A DNA stretch of 64,000 nucleotides from Vandiemenella viatica (taxonomy: Eukaryota > Arthropoda > Insecta > Orthoptera > Morabidae). Below are positions 11,038-23,089 of the stretch, piece by piece; position 1 is the stretch's first letter, and the number at the start of each line of letters is the position of its first letter. The stretch is taken from NCBI GenBank assembly GCA_031002005.1, contig JARYHS010013631.1:68073832-68137831 (forward strand), read 5' to 3'. The translations under genes were made by a program, and so were the position numbers. The notes beneath the pieces were generated by a model. The model was not told the origin of the DNA and ran no database searches. It saw only the letters and a list, made by a program, of their open reading frames with translations.

Positions 11038-11157
11038 TTAGTTCTAATCTGTTCATTCCCTCTTCGTACGCCTCTCTTTCTGCAGAAGTGACAGTAGTGT
11101 CAGCTTTGTTTTTTGGATAAGTTGGTAGAACTCGTAACTAGGCTGCAGTCCGTTGTT

Positions 11158-11187
11158 TAGATAGATAGATAGATAGATAGATAGATA
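11158..11187. repeat. (GATA)n tract, 3' tail of the CR1-group LINE
   Basis: About seven GATA units. On the minus strand it is (TATC)n and lies where the 3' end of the LINE falls. CR1-related LINEs often end in short tandem repeats instead of poly(A), so I read it as the element's tail. Confidence 0.75.
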
Positions 11188-11678
11188 TGTTCATTTTGAT
11201 CCCATGTGAGAATAATCTCGGGGATGTGGAACAGTACATACACTTATTAGTAATGTCAATATTACTATATAATTGATAATATTATATATTTACAAGAAGT
11301 TAGTTATGACCCATTAGTATAACCAATATTTCCTGTAATCTACAAATACAATCCCGAGTTAGTTAATACTTACGAGTATTATGTGGAACAGTGTATAAAC
11401 TTGTTACCAGCATCTAATAACCAGTTATTTTCTTACCAACCAGTTACCACAACTCATAAGCAGTCAATTACTTAAAAACCTGTTAGTATCATAATTTTTA
11501 CAGCAGTTTTTGAGTGCATGCTATCCCATGTTAGTTACTATATATGAGTGAAATTTTGTAAACAGTGTAATTACTTCATTTGTCAAAAGTTTCAACAGAA
11601 AGAAAAACCATATATCATTTTAGTAATTGTGGACAACTTTGTCACCTTTCCCGTCCATACACCATATATACTATTTTA

Positions 11679-14563
11679 TCAGTCATTCTTAGTTACCAAA
11701 TTCCAAGAAGAAAATTCTTTTACAGAGTAAAATTGATTCTGAAGCAGAAACTCTTTCAGTTTGGACTTAAAGTAGTTGGGTTTTTGTAGGTAACATTTAA
11801 TTTCTGTTGGTAAGACATTGAATAAGGAAGCTCCAGTAAATGTTAACCCTTTCTGTACAATTGACAGTGATTTGTAATCCTTGTGAATATTATATTTATT
11901 CCTAGTGTTATGGCTATGAAAATCAGCATTAAGATTGAAGTGTTCAGGATTTTCCACTACAAATGATAGTACTGAGTATACATATTGTGCTGGCATTGTT
12001 AGTACACCCAGGTTTTTAAATAGATTTCTGCACGACGTCTGTGGGCTTGCTCCACAAATAGTTTTTATAGCACGTTTTTGCAATTTAAATACCCTCTGTG
12101 CTTGTGACGAGTTTCCCCAGAATGAGATGCCATAAGTGAGCAGGGAATGAAAATATGCAAAATATACTAACTTTCTGGTTTCTATATTAGCTATTCTAGA
12201 TATTACCCTAAGTGAAAATGTTGCAGAATTCAGTTTTTTAAGAAGTTGTTGAATATGCTGTTTCCAGTTCAATTTGTTATCTATACATACACCCAGGAAT
12301 TTTGTGAAATTACTTTCATTGATTGCTTTTCCTTCTGATATCACATTATAGTTGTCCTTTGTTTTATTTTGGTAACAAACTGAAGTAACTGTGTCTTTTC
12401 TACATTAAGTATTAGTTTGTTGGCACTAAACCACCTGTTAAGTTTCTTTATAGCATCATTTGCTGTGTTTTCGAGGTTTTGTGCTAATGGGTCTTTCAAC
12501 GATATGCTGGTATCATCTGCAAAGAGCACCATGTGTTCATTATCACCTAGTATATGTGGGAGATCATTTATATAGATTAAGAACAGCAGAGGGCCAAGAA
12601 TTGAGCCCTGAGGCACACCACATTTAACTATACCCCATTCTGAGTTTATAACATTTCCTGTATTAGCATCTTTCAGTGATACACATTGCTTTCTATTTTC
12701 CAGGTAAGATTTAAACCAAAGTCCTGGCTTACCACTAACTCCATAGTGGTCTAATTTACCTAGTAGAATCTCATGATCAACACAGTCAAAAGCCTTAGCA
12801 AGATTACAGAATATACCTAGGGAATTTAATTTTTTATGCATTGATTCCAGTATGTTGTTTACAAAAGCAAAAATTGCTGAATCTGTTGAAACGCCTTGTC
12901 TAAAACCAAACTGTACTTTACTGAGTAGGTCATTCTTTTGTAGATGTGCATACACCCTTTTGTACATTGCTTTTTCAAAGATTTTTGAAAATGCTGGTAG
13001 AAGTGAAATGGGTCTGTAATTTCAATTTTTGAGGTATCACCCTTTTTATAAAGCGGTTTGATTATTGTCTTCTTGAGTGAGTCAGGGAAGATACCTTCTT
13101 CAAAAGAACTATTACAAATATGACTAATAACTCTACTAATGCTATTGTTACATTGTTTCACTACATGGGTTGAAACCTCATCATAACCAAATGACTTTTT
13201 ATTTTTGAGGGATTTAATAATTTTTTCAATTTCATTTTGACTGGTGGGAAATAGAGTGCATATGTGCTGTTTTTGGTGACAAGGATTTAAGTATTGCTAT
13301 AGCATCCATATTCCCATTATATTTTCCTTTTATTTTTTCAGCAACTGTTAAGAAGTAGTTATTGAAAGCACTTCCTACATAAGAGGGGTCATTTACAAGT
13401 TTATCATTAGCGCTTATAGATATAGGTTTGTGTTCAGGGGATGATACAGTTGTTTCCCTTTTAATAATGTTCCAAACACTTTTTATCTTATTATCTGAAC
13501 TACTAATCTCATCATTTATGGCCAAACGTTTAGATTCTTTTATTACTTTGGTTAAAATTCTACAGTATGTTTTGTAATGTTGTTTGAGAAGCCTATTATC
13601 AGTATTCCTAACTTTTACATATAATTCTCTTTTATGTCTGCAAGATGTTTTAATACCAACTGTAACCCAATTTTTGTTTACACGTTTTTGACCAATTGGA
13701 GCTAGTTTTGTAGGGAGACACCTTTCGTAAATTTCCAAAAACCTTTGGTGGAAGTAATTGAATTTATTATTTACCCCTTTTAATTTATAAACAGTGCTCC
13801 AGTCCTCATTGAGAAGTTCATCATTTAATGTTTTTATTGAATTGTTCTTTAATGGCCTAACTCTGACAAATACTTTCTTTTTGTTATTTTCATTTCCCAC
13901 AACATCCAAAGTAATTATTTGAGCATTATGGTCTGACAAACCATTTTCCATTGGGATTGTTCCACGTATTTCTAATTTATTGGGCTCTACAAAAATGTTA
14001 TCAATAATGGTACTACTATTTTTTTGTGTTCTAGTTGGGAAATTTACAGTTTGATAGAGATTGAATGATCTAAGCATTCCTAGAAGATAATCTGTCTGGT
14101 TACATTCTACAGCAAAATTTATGTTGAAGTCTCCACAGAGGATAATTTCCCTTTTAGTTCGTGATAAATTTATTAGAACCGCTTCAAGTTTATTACAAAA
14201 TTTACTGAAGTCTCCTGTGGGAGCCCTATAAACTGTCAGCACTACAAGATATTTGTTTTCTAACTGTATTGCACAACATTCAAAATCTTGTTCTATACAG
14301 TATTTACTTACATCTAACGATTTTGTCTCAGTACTTTCTCTTACATATATTGCTGCACCACCCATTCTCATCTCTGACCTGCAATAACATGAAGCTAATC
14401 TATATCCAATAAAAGGGAGGAAACATATTTCAGAATTCTTTAGATGATGTTCTGTCAGACATATGATACTTATGCTAAGATTCAATGATTTTTGGGTTTC
14501 TTCTGTAGATATTTTCAACTCATCAAGTTTGCTTGCGATACCCCTAATGTTCTGATGGAACAA
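11679..14563 (-). pseudogene. LINE ORF2: endonuclease-reverse transcriptase, frameshifted
   Basis: The N-terminal part (14563-13232) is an APE-like endonuclease with QNIRGI, the catalytic-type glutamate in LTEHHL, GDFNI and SDHNAQ. RT follows in three further frames: LYKKGDTSKIE near 13030; AKAFDCVDH, GVPQGSILGPLLF and FADDTS (the catalytic YADD-type box) in 12967-12341; and the thumb and C-terminal part in 12344-11679 with FLGVCIDNKLNWKQHI. Frame changes are needed near 13240, 13020 and 12350. Without them the protein would be close to 960 residues, normal for the family. All catalytic motifs are still readable, so decay is recent. Confidence 0.88.
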
Positions 14564-14619
14564 AGCTATTTTAGACTGATATTCTCTATTTTTGACTGTA
14601 ATGTCATTATGTACATTTC

Positions 14620-15687
14620 TTAAATAACTCTTCCTACTCTTGAAATTTGGCCTAAAAAAGACTGAGTCCTACCACCAATTACCACTGGGATGGGGTTCAC
14701 ATCCAACCTGCCTCTCCTGATGCTACTGGCAATCATTTGCGGTAGCCTCTGCTTGCCCCGAACATGCAGGTGGAGTCCATGGGAGGTATGGTCACTCCGT
14801 GTTATGCAAGAAACATCTATCAGACCAATGTGTGTTCGGTCAGCCTGACACAATGCACGCTTCAGATCTGCCTGTGTACGCTGTACATGACCAAGCATCC
14901 AGGGTTGATCATAACGCTTGAAGAGGTCAACAAAACCAACATTGGTGTGAGTGGTGTTTTTAGCAATGTTGTCAATGTCTGTTTCAACACAATAATTGAG
15001 ATTTCTGGACAGACTATTTCCAGGACCCCCAACTATAATTATATGATCCTCTTTAGTAAAATCTTTCCGCAGGTTTGAAATTTCATCTACAACATTGCCA
15101 AGTTCTGCATTAGGCTTAAAAATACTACACACCTCAACATCAGAGCCCAAGCTTGACTGTAACATTGCACTTAATCCCCTACCGTGACTACTTCCAAGCA
15201 ATAACACCTTCTTGGATTTCTTTTTACGAGCTTTGCACAATGTGTGCTTTTTTACAACTTTATTGCAATGAGACAGTCCTACTGTGGTATCTGATACATC
15301 CTCAGTTAGATTCTCCAACAACCCAAAAGTATTGGAAACTTCCAACTGAAAATTTGTGGAATGCAGGTCCTGTTGTTTCCTTCCAGTTTTGGCTGCAGTC
15401 CACTGGAATTCCTTAACATTTAATGCTGCTTTTTCAGCCTTCAAAACATTGAGTTCTTTGGTTAATTCAGCCACTGTGGATTCGAGACAAGAGATCCTAC
15501 TTTCCAGTTTACTCTTTTCCTTCCTACTTTTGCAAGTCAAACAACTCCAAGGAGAGTGAAGCGCATTTTCAGCTTCCATGTAGCCACATTTCGGATGAAA
15601 ACAAACTCCACAATCATTACAGCTGTTTCCCTGCTTTACAACCCTGCGACAGCCACCACACTTCATGCTCATTGAGATATTAAACAA
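14620..15687 (-). CDS. LINE ORF1: PHD-like finger, coiled coil, SGNH esterase-like
   Basis: An intact 355-residue frame. Residues 10-52 hold a C4HC3 zinc finger: C10, C13, C23, C26, H31, C34, then C49 and C52, as in PHD domains. A predicted coiled coil follows (about 53-95, rich in K/E/L). A second domain from about 165 has VLLLGSSHGRGLS, then VGGPGN, and near the C-terminus HGLHLHVRGK; these match blocks I, III and V (catalytic His) of SGNH hydrolases found in CR1-group ORF1 proteins. The nucleophile block reads GSSHG where GDSHG is usual. The role in the family is RNA/membrane association of the LINE particle; the esterase activity of this copy is inferred only. The start is the first of three nearby Met codons (1, 6, 8). 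Confidence 0.82.
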   Translation of the reverse strand: MFNISMSMKCGGCRRVVKQGNSCNDCGVCFHPKCGYMEAENALHSPWSCLTCKSRKEKSKLESRISCLESTVAELTKELNVLKAEKAALNVKEFQWTAAKTGRKQQDLHSTNFQLEVSNTFGLLENLTEDVSDTTVGLSHCNKVVKKHTLCKARKKKSKKVLLLGSSHGRGLSAMLQSSLGSDVEVCSIFKPNAELGNVVDEISNLRKDFTKEDHIIIVGGPGNSLSRNLNYCVETDIDNIAKNTTHTNVGFVDLFKRYDQPWMLGHVQRTQADLKRALCQADRTHIGLIDVSCITRSDHTSHGLHLHVRGKQRLPQMIASSIRRGRLDVNPIPVVIGGRTQSFLGQISRVGRVI

Positions 15688-15724
15688 AACAAAATACGAT
15701 ACAAGAAGAGAGTTGTAACTTAAC

Positions 15725-16585
15725 CTATAAATACCTTTCCTTATTGTAAGTGTCTAATAGATGCGTCCTGCAGATTAGTTACCTGAGAACACAGGTTGGT
15801 AATAAGCTATGTCCCATTTGAGTTCAAAACCTCTCTCTTATCAGAAATGATGAAAATACAGAAAATAGCCGGACCCAGTGAACATGACCTACATGTCAGC
15901 ATGGGATTCATTAGAGCTTGAAAAATATTGCACACAATAAACGGGTAGGAAATCACCTGGAAATGAATAAGAACACATATCAGCATCCATTTTGGAAACC
16001 ATTGAAAGCGGAGTGCGAAACTTAGACAAATTTTATTTCTTGACACTGAGTTTTCATTTTTTTACCTTCTAAAACTTTTGGAGTTCTCGCGAAAATGAAT
16101 CTAAGATATGATATAGAGCAGGACGACATTTCGATGAGTTTGCTTTATTTATTACTACTAATGTGAAATTGTCTTAATTTTTGGTGTATTTTGTATTGCT
16201 ACGAAGCTATTATAAACGTTTACATCGAATAAGCGTGATTATGAAGGATGTTAAGTTTTCTGAATGCGACACGGTTTTGGGTGCTATACAAACCACAATC
16301 ATTTCATCATCTACATTTGACCATGAATGGGAAAATTTGCATTGTTTAGCACGATAAAAAATAAAAAGGGTTAAGAAACAAAAGATCATATGAAAAATAT
16401 TGAAGCATGCTGTGGTATACTGAATGTGATCATACAGTATGTCCCGCTTTCAGGCTGTCTGTCCCACTGTTCCCAGCGAGAATGAAAATGTCCCGCTTTC
16501 ACAAACAAAACGAAAATTTGATATATGTGTCTATTAAGATCTAAAACAGTAAAAGGTTTTGGTCGAGTCGACACATGGACCATTG
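15725..16585. other. Spacer, nothing firmly recognised
   Basis: No gene is supported. The string ATGTCCCGCTTTCA occurs twice, about 50 bp apart, near 16438 and 16487. A small transposase relic upstream of the hAT fragment is possible, but I could not read one. Confidence 0.4.
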
Positions 16586-16589
16586 CTGA

Positions 16590-16920
16590 TCACGCAAGGA
16601 TTTATTAGCAGCAGCCGCTTATTTCCAACTTCGTCACAGATAAAAAAAATCACTAGCTGGAACGATGAGAATGTTGCTGCAGAAGAATGTTGGGCGGAAT
16701 TACTTCAACACTCTCAACTGTACGAACTTTCGCATACCATTGAGTAAGTGTCTGCCTGGAAGTAACGCACCTGTCGAAAGAGTTTTTCTCTAACAAAAAA
16801 ATATGAACAAGTGACAAAACACATTTAAGTGTCGCAGTACTGAAACCCATTTTGACTACCGAGACTAAAATCAACAAATCATGTGATGAGCTTCTTGGAA
16901 ACTAGACCCAATATTTTGAA
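16590..16920 (+). pseudogene. hAT transposase C-terminal dimerisation relic
   Basis: Plus-strand frames read WAELLQHSQLYEL, then LPGSNAPVERVFSL in a shifted frame, then KTHLSVAVLKPILTTETK and SCDELLGN. This is the hAT C-terminal dimerisation block, where family members have an A-x-x-ERxFS core. At least two frameshifts and internal stops are present, and no terminal inverted repeats were found nearby. It is a fragment only. Confidence 0.7.
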
Positions 16921-17512
16921 ACTGAATTGTTCCGCCGTTAAATACGAAACAACTGTTAGACGTTAGAAGTCAGACGCTAAAGCTAAGAAACTCATCTAAC
17001 ATGTAATATAATCTACTTATTATAAGTGTTTTTCGCTTTTGAATAAAAACTAATAAAATTCGAAAGACTTTGTGCGACTACAGAGGAGTCTGAGCAGGGT
17101 ATCTAGTTGGTTAGCTGAACCAAAAATGAAGGTAAATACTCGAAAGATGCAGTTTGTTAGTTAAACAAACAGGAACGTAATTGTTCTGTATGGTTAAACA
17201 GTGGACGGGGAATTGTTTGTTGAAAGCATAAAATGTATATATGTTGGCATCTCATCTGATAATAAACTAAGTTAAGAAGGGAACATTGAAATGGTGCTAG
17301 GGAATATTTTCAGTCCTCCATGTATCAGAGAACTTAATTTATAGGCTAAGTGCCAGGAAAGTAAGGAAACCGCGCCTATACAACCTTGTTCATATACTTG
17401 TTTGAATATATGGGATCTACATTATGAGTTATTTATTTATTTATTATTGTTATTCCATAGATACCTGCCGAGGAAGGATCTCTTGGATATGAAACACTCA
17501 TGGTTAATATGT

Positions 17513-18560
17513 AGGGTGTATCAAAAAGAATCATCCGATTTGGCACGTCTATATTTCTGAAACTAATAAACATATACAATGAATTTTGTTTTTTGATGAA
17601 CCGTATCATATGTGTTTAATATATCCCCCTTGAGATACACGGGATATGTCAATGCGGTATTCAAATCCTTCCCACACTGCTGCGAGCATTTCTTGAGTGA
17701 CAGCTTCCACAGCTGCTGTTATGCGATGTCTCAGTTCATTCATTGTTGTTGGTAAGGGAGGCACATAAACAGAGTCTTTTATAAACCCCCACAAGAAATA
17801 ATCACATACAGTCAGGTCCGGTGACCTTGGACGCCAATAATGTAAGGCTGAATCATTTGGTCCAGTGCTACCGATCCAACGTTCAGTAATCCTTTGATTT
17901 AACAATTCCCGTACTTCCAGATGTAGAGTGGCGCCAGATGTAGTGTGGCGGTGCCCCATCATGTTGGTAAATGAAGTCGTTCGAATCAGTCTTCAATTGT
18001 GGGAAAAGAAAGTTCTCAAGCATATCGAGATATGTGCTTCCTGTAACAGTCATCTCGGCAAAGAAAAATGGACCGTACACCTTTCTCCGTCAAACTGCAC
18101 AAAACCCATTGAATTTTGGAGAGTCCCTCTCATGTTGTACAACTTCATGTGGTTGTTCCGTACCCGATATTCTCACATTATTACGGTTCACCTTACCATT
18201 TAAATGGAATGTTGCTTTGGCACTAAATACTAAGCGGGGAAGAAAAGTCATCCTCCATCTTGCCAAGAATGAAATTACAGAACTCCACAGGTTGTTGTTT
18301 GTCACCTTCACGAAGAGCTTGCAGTATTTTGTATGGTTTCATGTGTAAACGTCGACGCAACACACGCCAGACGGACATCGGGAGCATGTTGAGCCGTCGA
18401 GCTGCACGGCGCGCCGAATGGATTTCTGCGGACTCCTTCTATGTCAGATACTTGGGGGCGGCCCGGCGGTTTGCCTTTACCCAAACAACATGTTTCTCGG
18501 AAACAGAGAAATAGACTGAAAAGAAACAGAAAAGTTGAGGGAACTATTAATATGATGCAC
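17513..18560 (-). pseudogene. Tc1/mariner transposase, 5'-truncated
   Basis: Minus-strand blocks in order: a paired-like HTH region (GRPQVSDIEG, then MSVWRVLRRRLHMKPYK in another frame), FLPRLVFSAKATFHLNGKV (first catalytic Asp replaced; S-A-K where S-D-E is usual), HDGAPPHY (second Asp intact), and WRPRSPDLTVCDYFLWG followed by VYVPPLPTTMNELRHRI (third catalytic Asp in SPDLTVCDYF). The 3' terminal repeat reads GGGTGTATCAAAAAGAATC at 17513. The opposite end was not found, so the element is truncated. At least three frameshifts. Confidence 0.82.
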
Positions 18561-18579
18561 AAAAAAACTAACTGTTTTT

Positions 18580-20000
18580 TTGTTTGTTTTTTTTTTTGTT
18601 TAATTTACGTGTGGCTCTCTGTCTGCATGTTGGGGTGAATGATATTCACGCAAAAACTAGTGGTCGTATTTTGACGGGGTTTCGATTAATGTACAGTCTG
18701 TGGTCAGGTAAACAGAGAATATATGTTTTACTTTGATGAGACGTCTAAAAGCCAAGTAATTAAAATAGAAGTGTGCAAATCAATATTTATTAAAGGTAAG
18801 TTACTTCTCGCAGTCATGATTTCAGAGGATGAGCACATCGTACTGCTCGAAGGAATAAAGATACAGGTTGTTTTGGAAATTCTTAGTGCAAAAAGAATAT
18901 GCTATCAGTGAGCTACAGATGCCATCGATAATTTAACTCTTGATAGCGTTGGTCTCGCGAACGATGTTACGGGCAACAGCTAGTTAATATAAATAGAGCC
19001 AAGACTGAGACATCCTAGGTTTTTAATTACATAGAACTCTTCGTTGATACACAGCCGAATTTCGCTTTCGAAACACAATTTTCAACCGCTTCCTTCACGC
19101 TCATCCTTAGATGATGGCGATCTGTTTGTGTCAACAAACTGCACACTACTGTTGCTTGAAGTTTGTTGAAACGCACAGATCACCATCACCTGAGCAAGGA
19201 GTTGAAACGCTTGAAATTTTTTTTTAGCGATATACCCTATTCCTTATTTCGGAGTAATAATGTTGAACGACAAGTTCTGTCTGCCTCATAGACGGCCGTC
19301 TCCTGACGCGATTTTCGTCCCTCTGCACACGACAGCGTGTTGACCAATATCTTTGGTCTGGCGAGCGTGGCCGCTATTGGTCGCCGTTCCACCCCACGTG
19401 GCTGAATTCCTGCCTGCAGCTTCAGTTTCGACCGGGGAGGCCAAGTTACTGGTGGAAGGAGATGGCCGTTATTTCAACGGGATAGCGTGTAGGTACAATA
19501 CAGTACAAATGAAATGCAAGCCGACCCACTGTTGCTTTGCTCTGATAACGCAACTATCATGTGCGTCAGGAGGTCATTGGTTCGCCTCCGGCATCAGGCA
19601 AGTAGGGACTATGATTCATGCTTGTATTCATGTCAGTAATGTGGCGAAAACTGTGATATCCTGATTCGTCTCCCAGCCAGTTATGCTAACGGCTTTTTTT
19701 TGTGTTCACTGTGTAAGGTAAATACCTGAAGTGGATAGAACTGCTATGTAGTTTTTATATGTTCAGCACTAGATAAAATGTATTAATTAATACGTTAATA
19801 GTCAGAAGATCCCAGTATCAGAATAAATGTGTTGAATATACAGTATAATACCAAGATATTTTTTAATTTGACGGCAGGCAATGCAGATGTACCGAAATGT
19901 TGATGCAAGCAAAGCAGCTAAATAAAAGTGGTAACGAATATAAATAATATTTTTGTACGTCAGTCCAACTGTATTGTCAAGAAGAATTGGTTCTTACAAG
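18580..20000. other. Spacer with one imperfect hairpin
   Basis: No gene supported. An imperfect inverted repeat lies at 19111-19190 (see findings). The 103-residue frame at 19353 has no recognisable domain. Confidence 0.45.
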
Positions 20001-20005
20001 TGTAT

Positions 20006-22168
20006 CAGGGCCCGCTCTAGGGGGGGGGGGGGGGCATACCGGGCATTTGCCCGGGGCGCCATTTCGGCTGTAAGTGTGAGAAAAATATTAATAATATTAA
20101 TGGGTTAAATACCCAATTAATAAAAAAAATCACATACCGATTTTTTCGTTAGTTAAAAACTTACAGTTCTTAGCTATTTGGGTGCGCCCCTAGAGACTTC
20201 GAAGAGACGGGGCGCGGACCTCAAAGGGACGCGCCGTTACCCAGCCACCTCTGTGTGAATTCCGCCATAGGAGCAACTTCAAAATACCAAAACAAATCTT
20301 AGAATCCAATATCAGGTCGGAGTACAATAGAAGTATAGAATTGTCAGAGAATAATAGCCAACAAATTAACGAAGTTTGTAAACCAACTGGAACTGACACC
20401 AACGTGAGACTCACAGAAGGCGTTCTAAAACTTTGTGGCCAAGAATTTTATGAGACGCCGTAAGCAGCTTTATAGTAAGGCAAGGTCCACCTAAACTATG
20501 GCATAATTACAAATTTCCTTCCAATGACACAGATCGACGTTTTAGCGCAAAATATTACGCACGAATTTTCAGCAACGCAGAGCAAATATTGCGAGATTAG
20601 CTACTGCGTTTACTGCTTCTGTTGCAAAATTTTCAGTTATTTAGTTAGTTCTCTCTCAAAGGAGGGTTTTAAAAATTGGAAGCACCTCGACGAAACTTTA
20701 AAAGCACATGAATTTTCGAAAAATCATATTCAGGAAAAAAGTTTGAATTGTTGTAAAACTGTAGATGCTGCCACTCAAAGAGTTATTAATGCCGAAATAA
20801 ATCATTGGAATGAGGTGCTTCTAAGAATCGTTGCAATTACCAAAATGTTTGGTAAAAGTTGACTGGTTTCAAGGTACAAGCGACAAGTTGTTTGAGCATA
20901 ATACCGGTAATTTCTTAAAAATAGTTGAGTTACTGTCTGAATACGATCCCATTATGGAAGAGCACGTCCGTTGAGTGCTCTAAAAAGTAGAGACTAAAGC
21001 TCAATATCTTGGGAAAAATATACAAACCGGGTAGTAGATCTGCTGCATCAAAGTGTAAAGTCTCACATTATTAATTAAATAAAAAAATTCAAATATGTTT
21101 CCATAATTTTCAACTGTACTCCTGACACTAGTAAGATACAGCAAATTACTCTTGTAATCTGATATGTTTCAACCAATAAATTTAATCCTGATGTTGAAAT
21201 TAAAATTAATGAAAGATTTTAAGGCTTCTTACCAGTCGAAAGATTCACAGGAAAAGAAATTTCTGACATTATAGTTGGAGAACTTAATGACTTGAATTTA
21301 AATTTGCAGGATATCAGAGGACAGGTACTGACAACGGGTCCAATATGAGGGGCAATAAAGCAGGAGTGCAATTTAGAATTAAACAATATAATTCGCGAGC
21401 ATTCAATGTTCCGTGTAGTAGCCATTCTCTCAATCTTATTATTAATGGCAAAAGCATCTTTGGAAGCCGCTAATTTCTCCAACATGGTCCAAAAATATAT
21501 TTATTCTTTTTGGCATCTACTTTTCGATGGGCAATACTTTTAAAGCATGTTCAGGGTTCAACTTTGAAAACATGGAGTGACACTAGATGGGAGAGTAGGA
21601 TAGAGGCATTAAAACCTTTAGAATTTCATTTGGGAGATGTATACGACGCCTTGCTAAGCATTTACGAAAACCAAGAAATTGATAATTTAATGATTTAGCC
21701 ATCTTGGCAATTGAGTATGAAATTGCTGATGAAGTAAATTTTAAGATGTAATAAAACATTCGCAACCTGAAAGTAAGAAAAAAAAGTTTTTTGTGATTTT
21801 AGCATGTTTGATGTAATCTCGTTTTATTTTCAAAATAATGGCATTTAGATTGTTTGTGTGATAATATCCATCTGTAATAGCATTTAAAAACGTAAAAATA
21901 TGGTTAATTTGCGGCTATGTACAGATATTTCATAATTAATTTCTCTATTTTGTGCCGCTAGATCAAAATTCAATTAGTTTATTTATGAATATATGATTTT
22001 ATAAAAATTTAAAATTAAATATTTTATTCGATTAAAAATTTAAAATTAAATATTTTATTCGATTAAAAATTAATTATTTTTTTAAAAAAATATATAATTC
22101 TACATAATCTTAAGGGGCGGCAATTTGTCTATTTGTCCGGGGTGGCAATACCGCTAGAGCGGGCCCTG
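20006..22168 (+). mobile_element. hAT element (ZMYM1-like lineage), complete ends, dead
   Basis: Terminal inverted repeats CAGGGCCCGCTCTAG open both ends, followed on the left by a 15-base G run. The flanks carry AGTGTAT on both sides (19999-20005 and 22169-22175); hAT elements normally duplicate 8 bp, so one base has changed or the edge is offset. The 2163-bp interior carries a plus-strand transposase pseudogene. The right 200 bp is very AT-rich with a tandem AAAATTTAAAATTAAATATT-like repeat around 22010-22065. Confidence 0.88.
20490..21700 (+). pseudogene. hAT transposase with TTF/MYM-type finger, many lesions
   Basis: One frame reads RRFSAKYYARIFSNAEQILR, a shift near 20595 leads to YCFCCKIFS (zinc-ligating CxFCCKxF signature of the TTF-type finger) and GFKNWKHLDETLKAHE. 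Then come KAQYLGKNIQ, LPVERFTGKEISD, LNLQDIRGQ (catalytic-region D), and near 21400 a stretch matching the domain's CHSLNL area. At 21570 one frame reads LKTWSDTRWESRIEALKPL, which carries the family TRW block. At least five stops or shifts. This is the ZMYM1-like hAT branch common in arthropods. Confidence 0.82.
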
Positions 22169-22179
22169 AGTGTATTAAA

Positions 22180-23085
22180 TGAATATCGTGAAGCAGTATA
22201 ATTTTTCATTTAGTGCGAGTGAAAGTGGAAACTAATGAAAAGTATTTTTTATTTTGTGCCTTGACTTGTAGTAACCATCAAAAGGGCAAAGAGATTTTTC
22301 ACTTTTCTGATCATTACAAGAACGCATTATGGGCTCAGTTATTCAATGAATCAAAATATATAAACGTTACTCAATATTCTGAGACCAAAGAAGGGGGGGG
22401 GGGGGGGCGGTCTGTCAACTATCTTGCCTAATTATAGTGAACGTGACCGTTGGTTATACGATCCGTCCCAAGTTAAGAGCACAGATGTTACGAGATTTCG
22501 AGTCAACAACCAGCGTGAAAATTCTTGGGACGTACCACAATCTTATGTCGCTCTGAGCCAAATCCGAGCATTAAGGTAGGTGCGGAGGAAGAAACTTTTA
22601 ATACGCTAAATGGGGACAAAAGAAAAATGGTGATGGGTATAATGCTGGTTTTTTTCTTTTAAATGTACTCTGCAATGCTGAGTTAGGAAATTGATTCGAT
22701 GAAGGGCGACTAGCAAAAGATTTGATCGAGCGAACTATCGAAATATCGAGAAGAGAGATACGGGACCGAGTTTCTAGGTACCGAATGGAGAAGAAAATAT
22801 TTACCACCATTTCATCCTTATTTGCAAAATATTTAGTTTTTTTTCTGAACTCAGTTTCTGAGCAAACAGCATCTTTATAGCTCAAATGACCTGTTTTCAC
22901 TCCAGCTACAGCTGTTTAGTTAAATGGCGCCTCGGTGATGTGACAATTGGCGTCACAGAGCTGCAGAGATTTCAGTCAATTGTAAATTCAGTTCTCAAAA
23001 TGTCTTGTGTTATATATAAATTTCGTGTATGTATTAAATGCAAATTCATTTTTCTTTCTTGATGGAAAATAAATGATAAATTGTA
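22180..23085. other. Spacer, nothing recognised
   Basis: Contains a 15-base G run at about 22393-22407. No supported gene or element ends. Confidence 0.45.
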
Positions 23086-23089
23086 ATAT

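Larger units (their letters stand above)
11158..15720 (-). mobile_element. CR1-group non-LTR retrotransposon, nearly full length
   Basis: Minus-strand LINE of about 4.5 kb. In order it has a short 5' region, ORF1 (15687-14620), ORF2 with endonuclease and reverse transcriptase (14563-11679), a 3' untranslated region of about 480 bp and a (TATC)n tail. ORF1 with a PHD-like finger plus SGNH esterase is characteristic of the CR1 group (CR1, Crack, Daphne). ORF2 has about three frameshifts, so the copy is inactive. LINEs of this kind reverse transcribe at a nicked chromosomal target and may mobilise SINEs in trans. Confidence 0.9.

Noticed and set aside
20524..20862. 112-codon frame as a host zinc-finger MYM-type protein
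   Set aside because: It lies within hAT terminal repeats, upstream and downstream family blocks are in other frames, and many stops follow; it is transposase relic.
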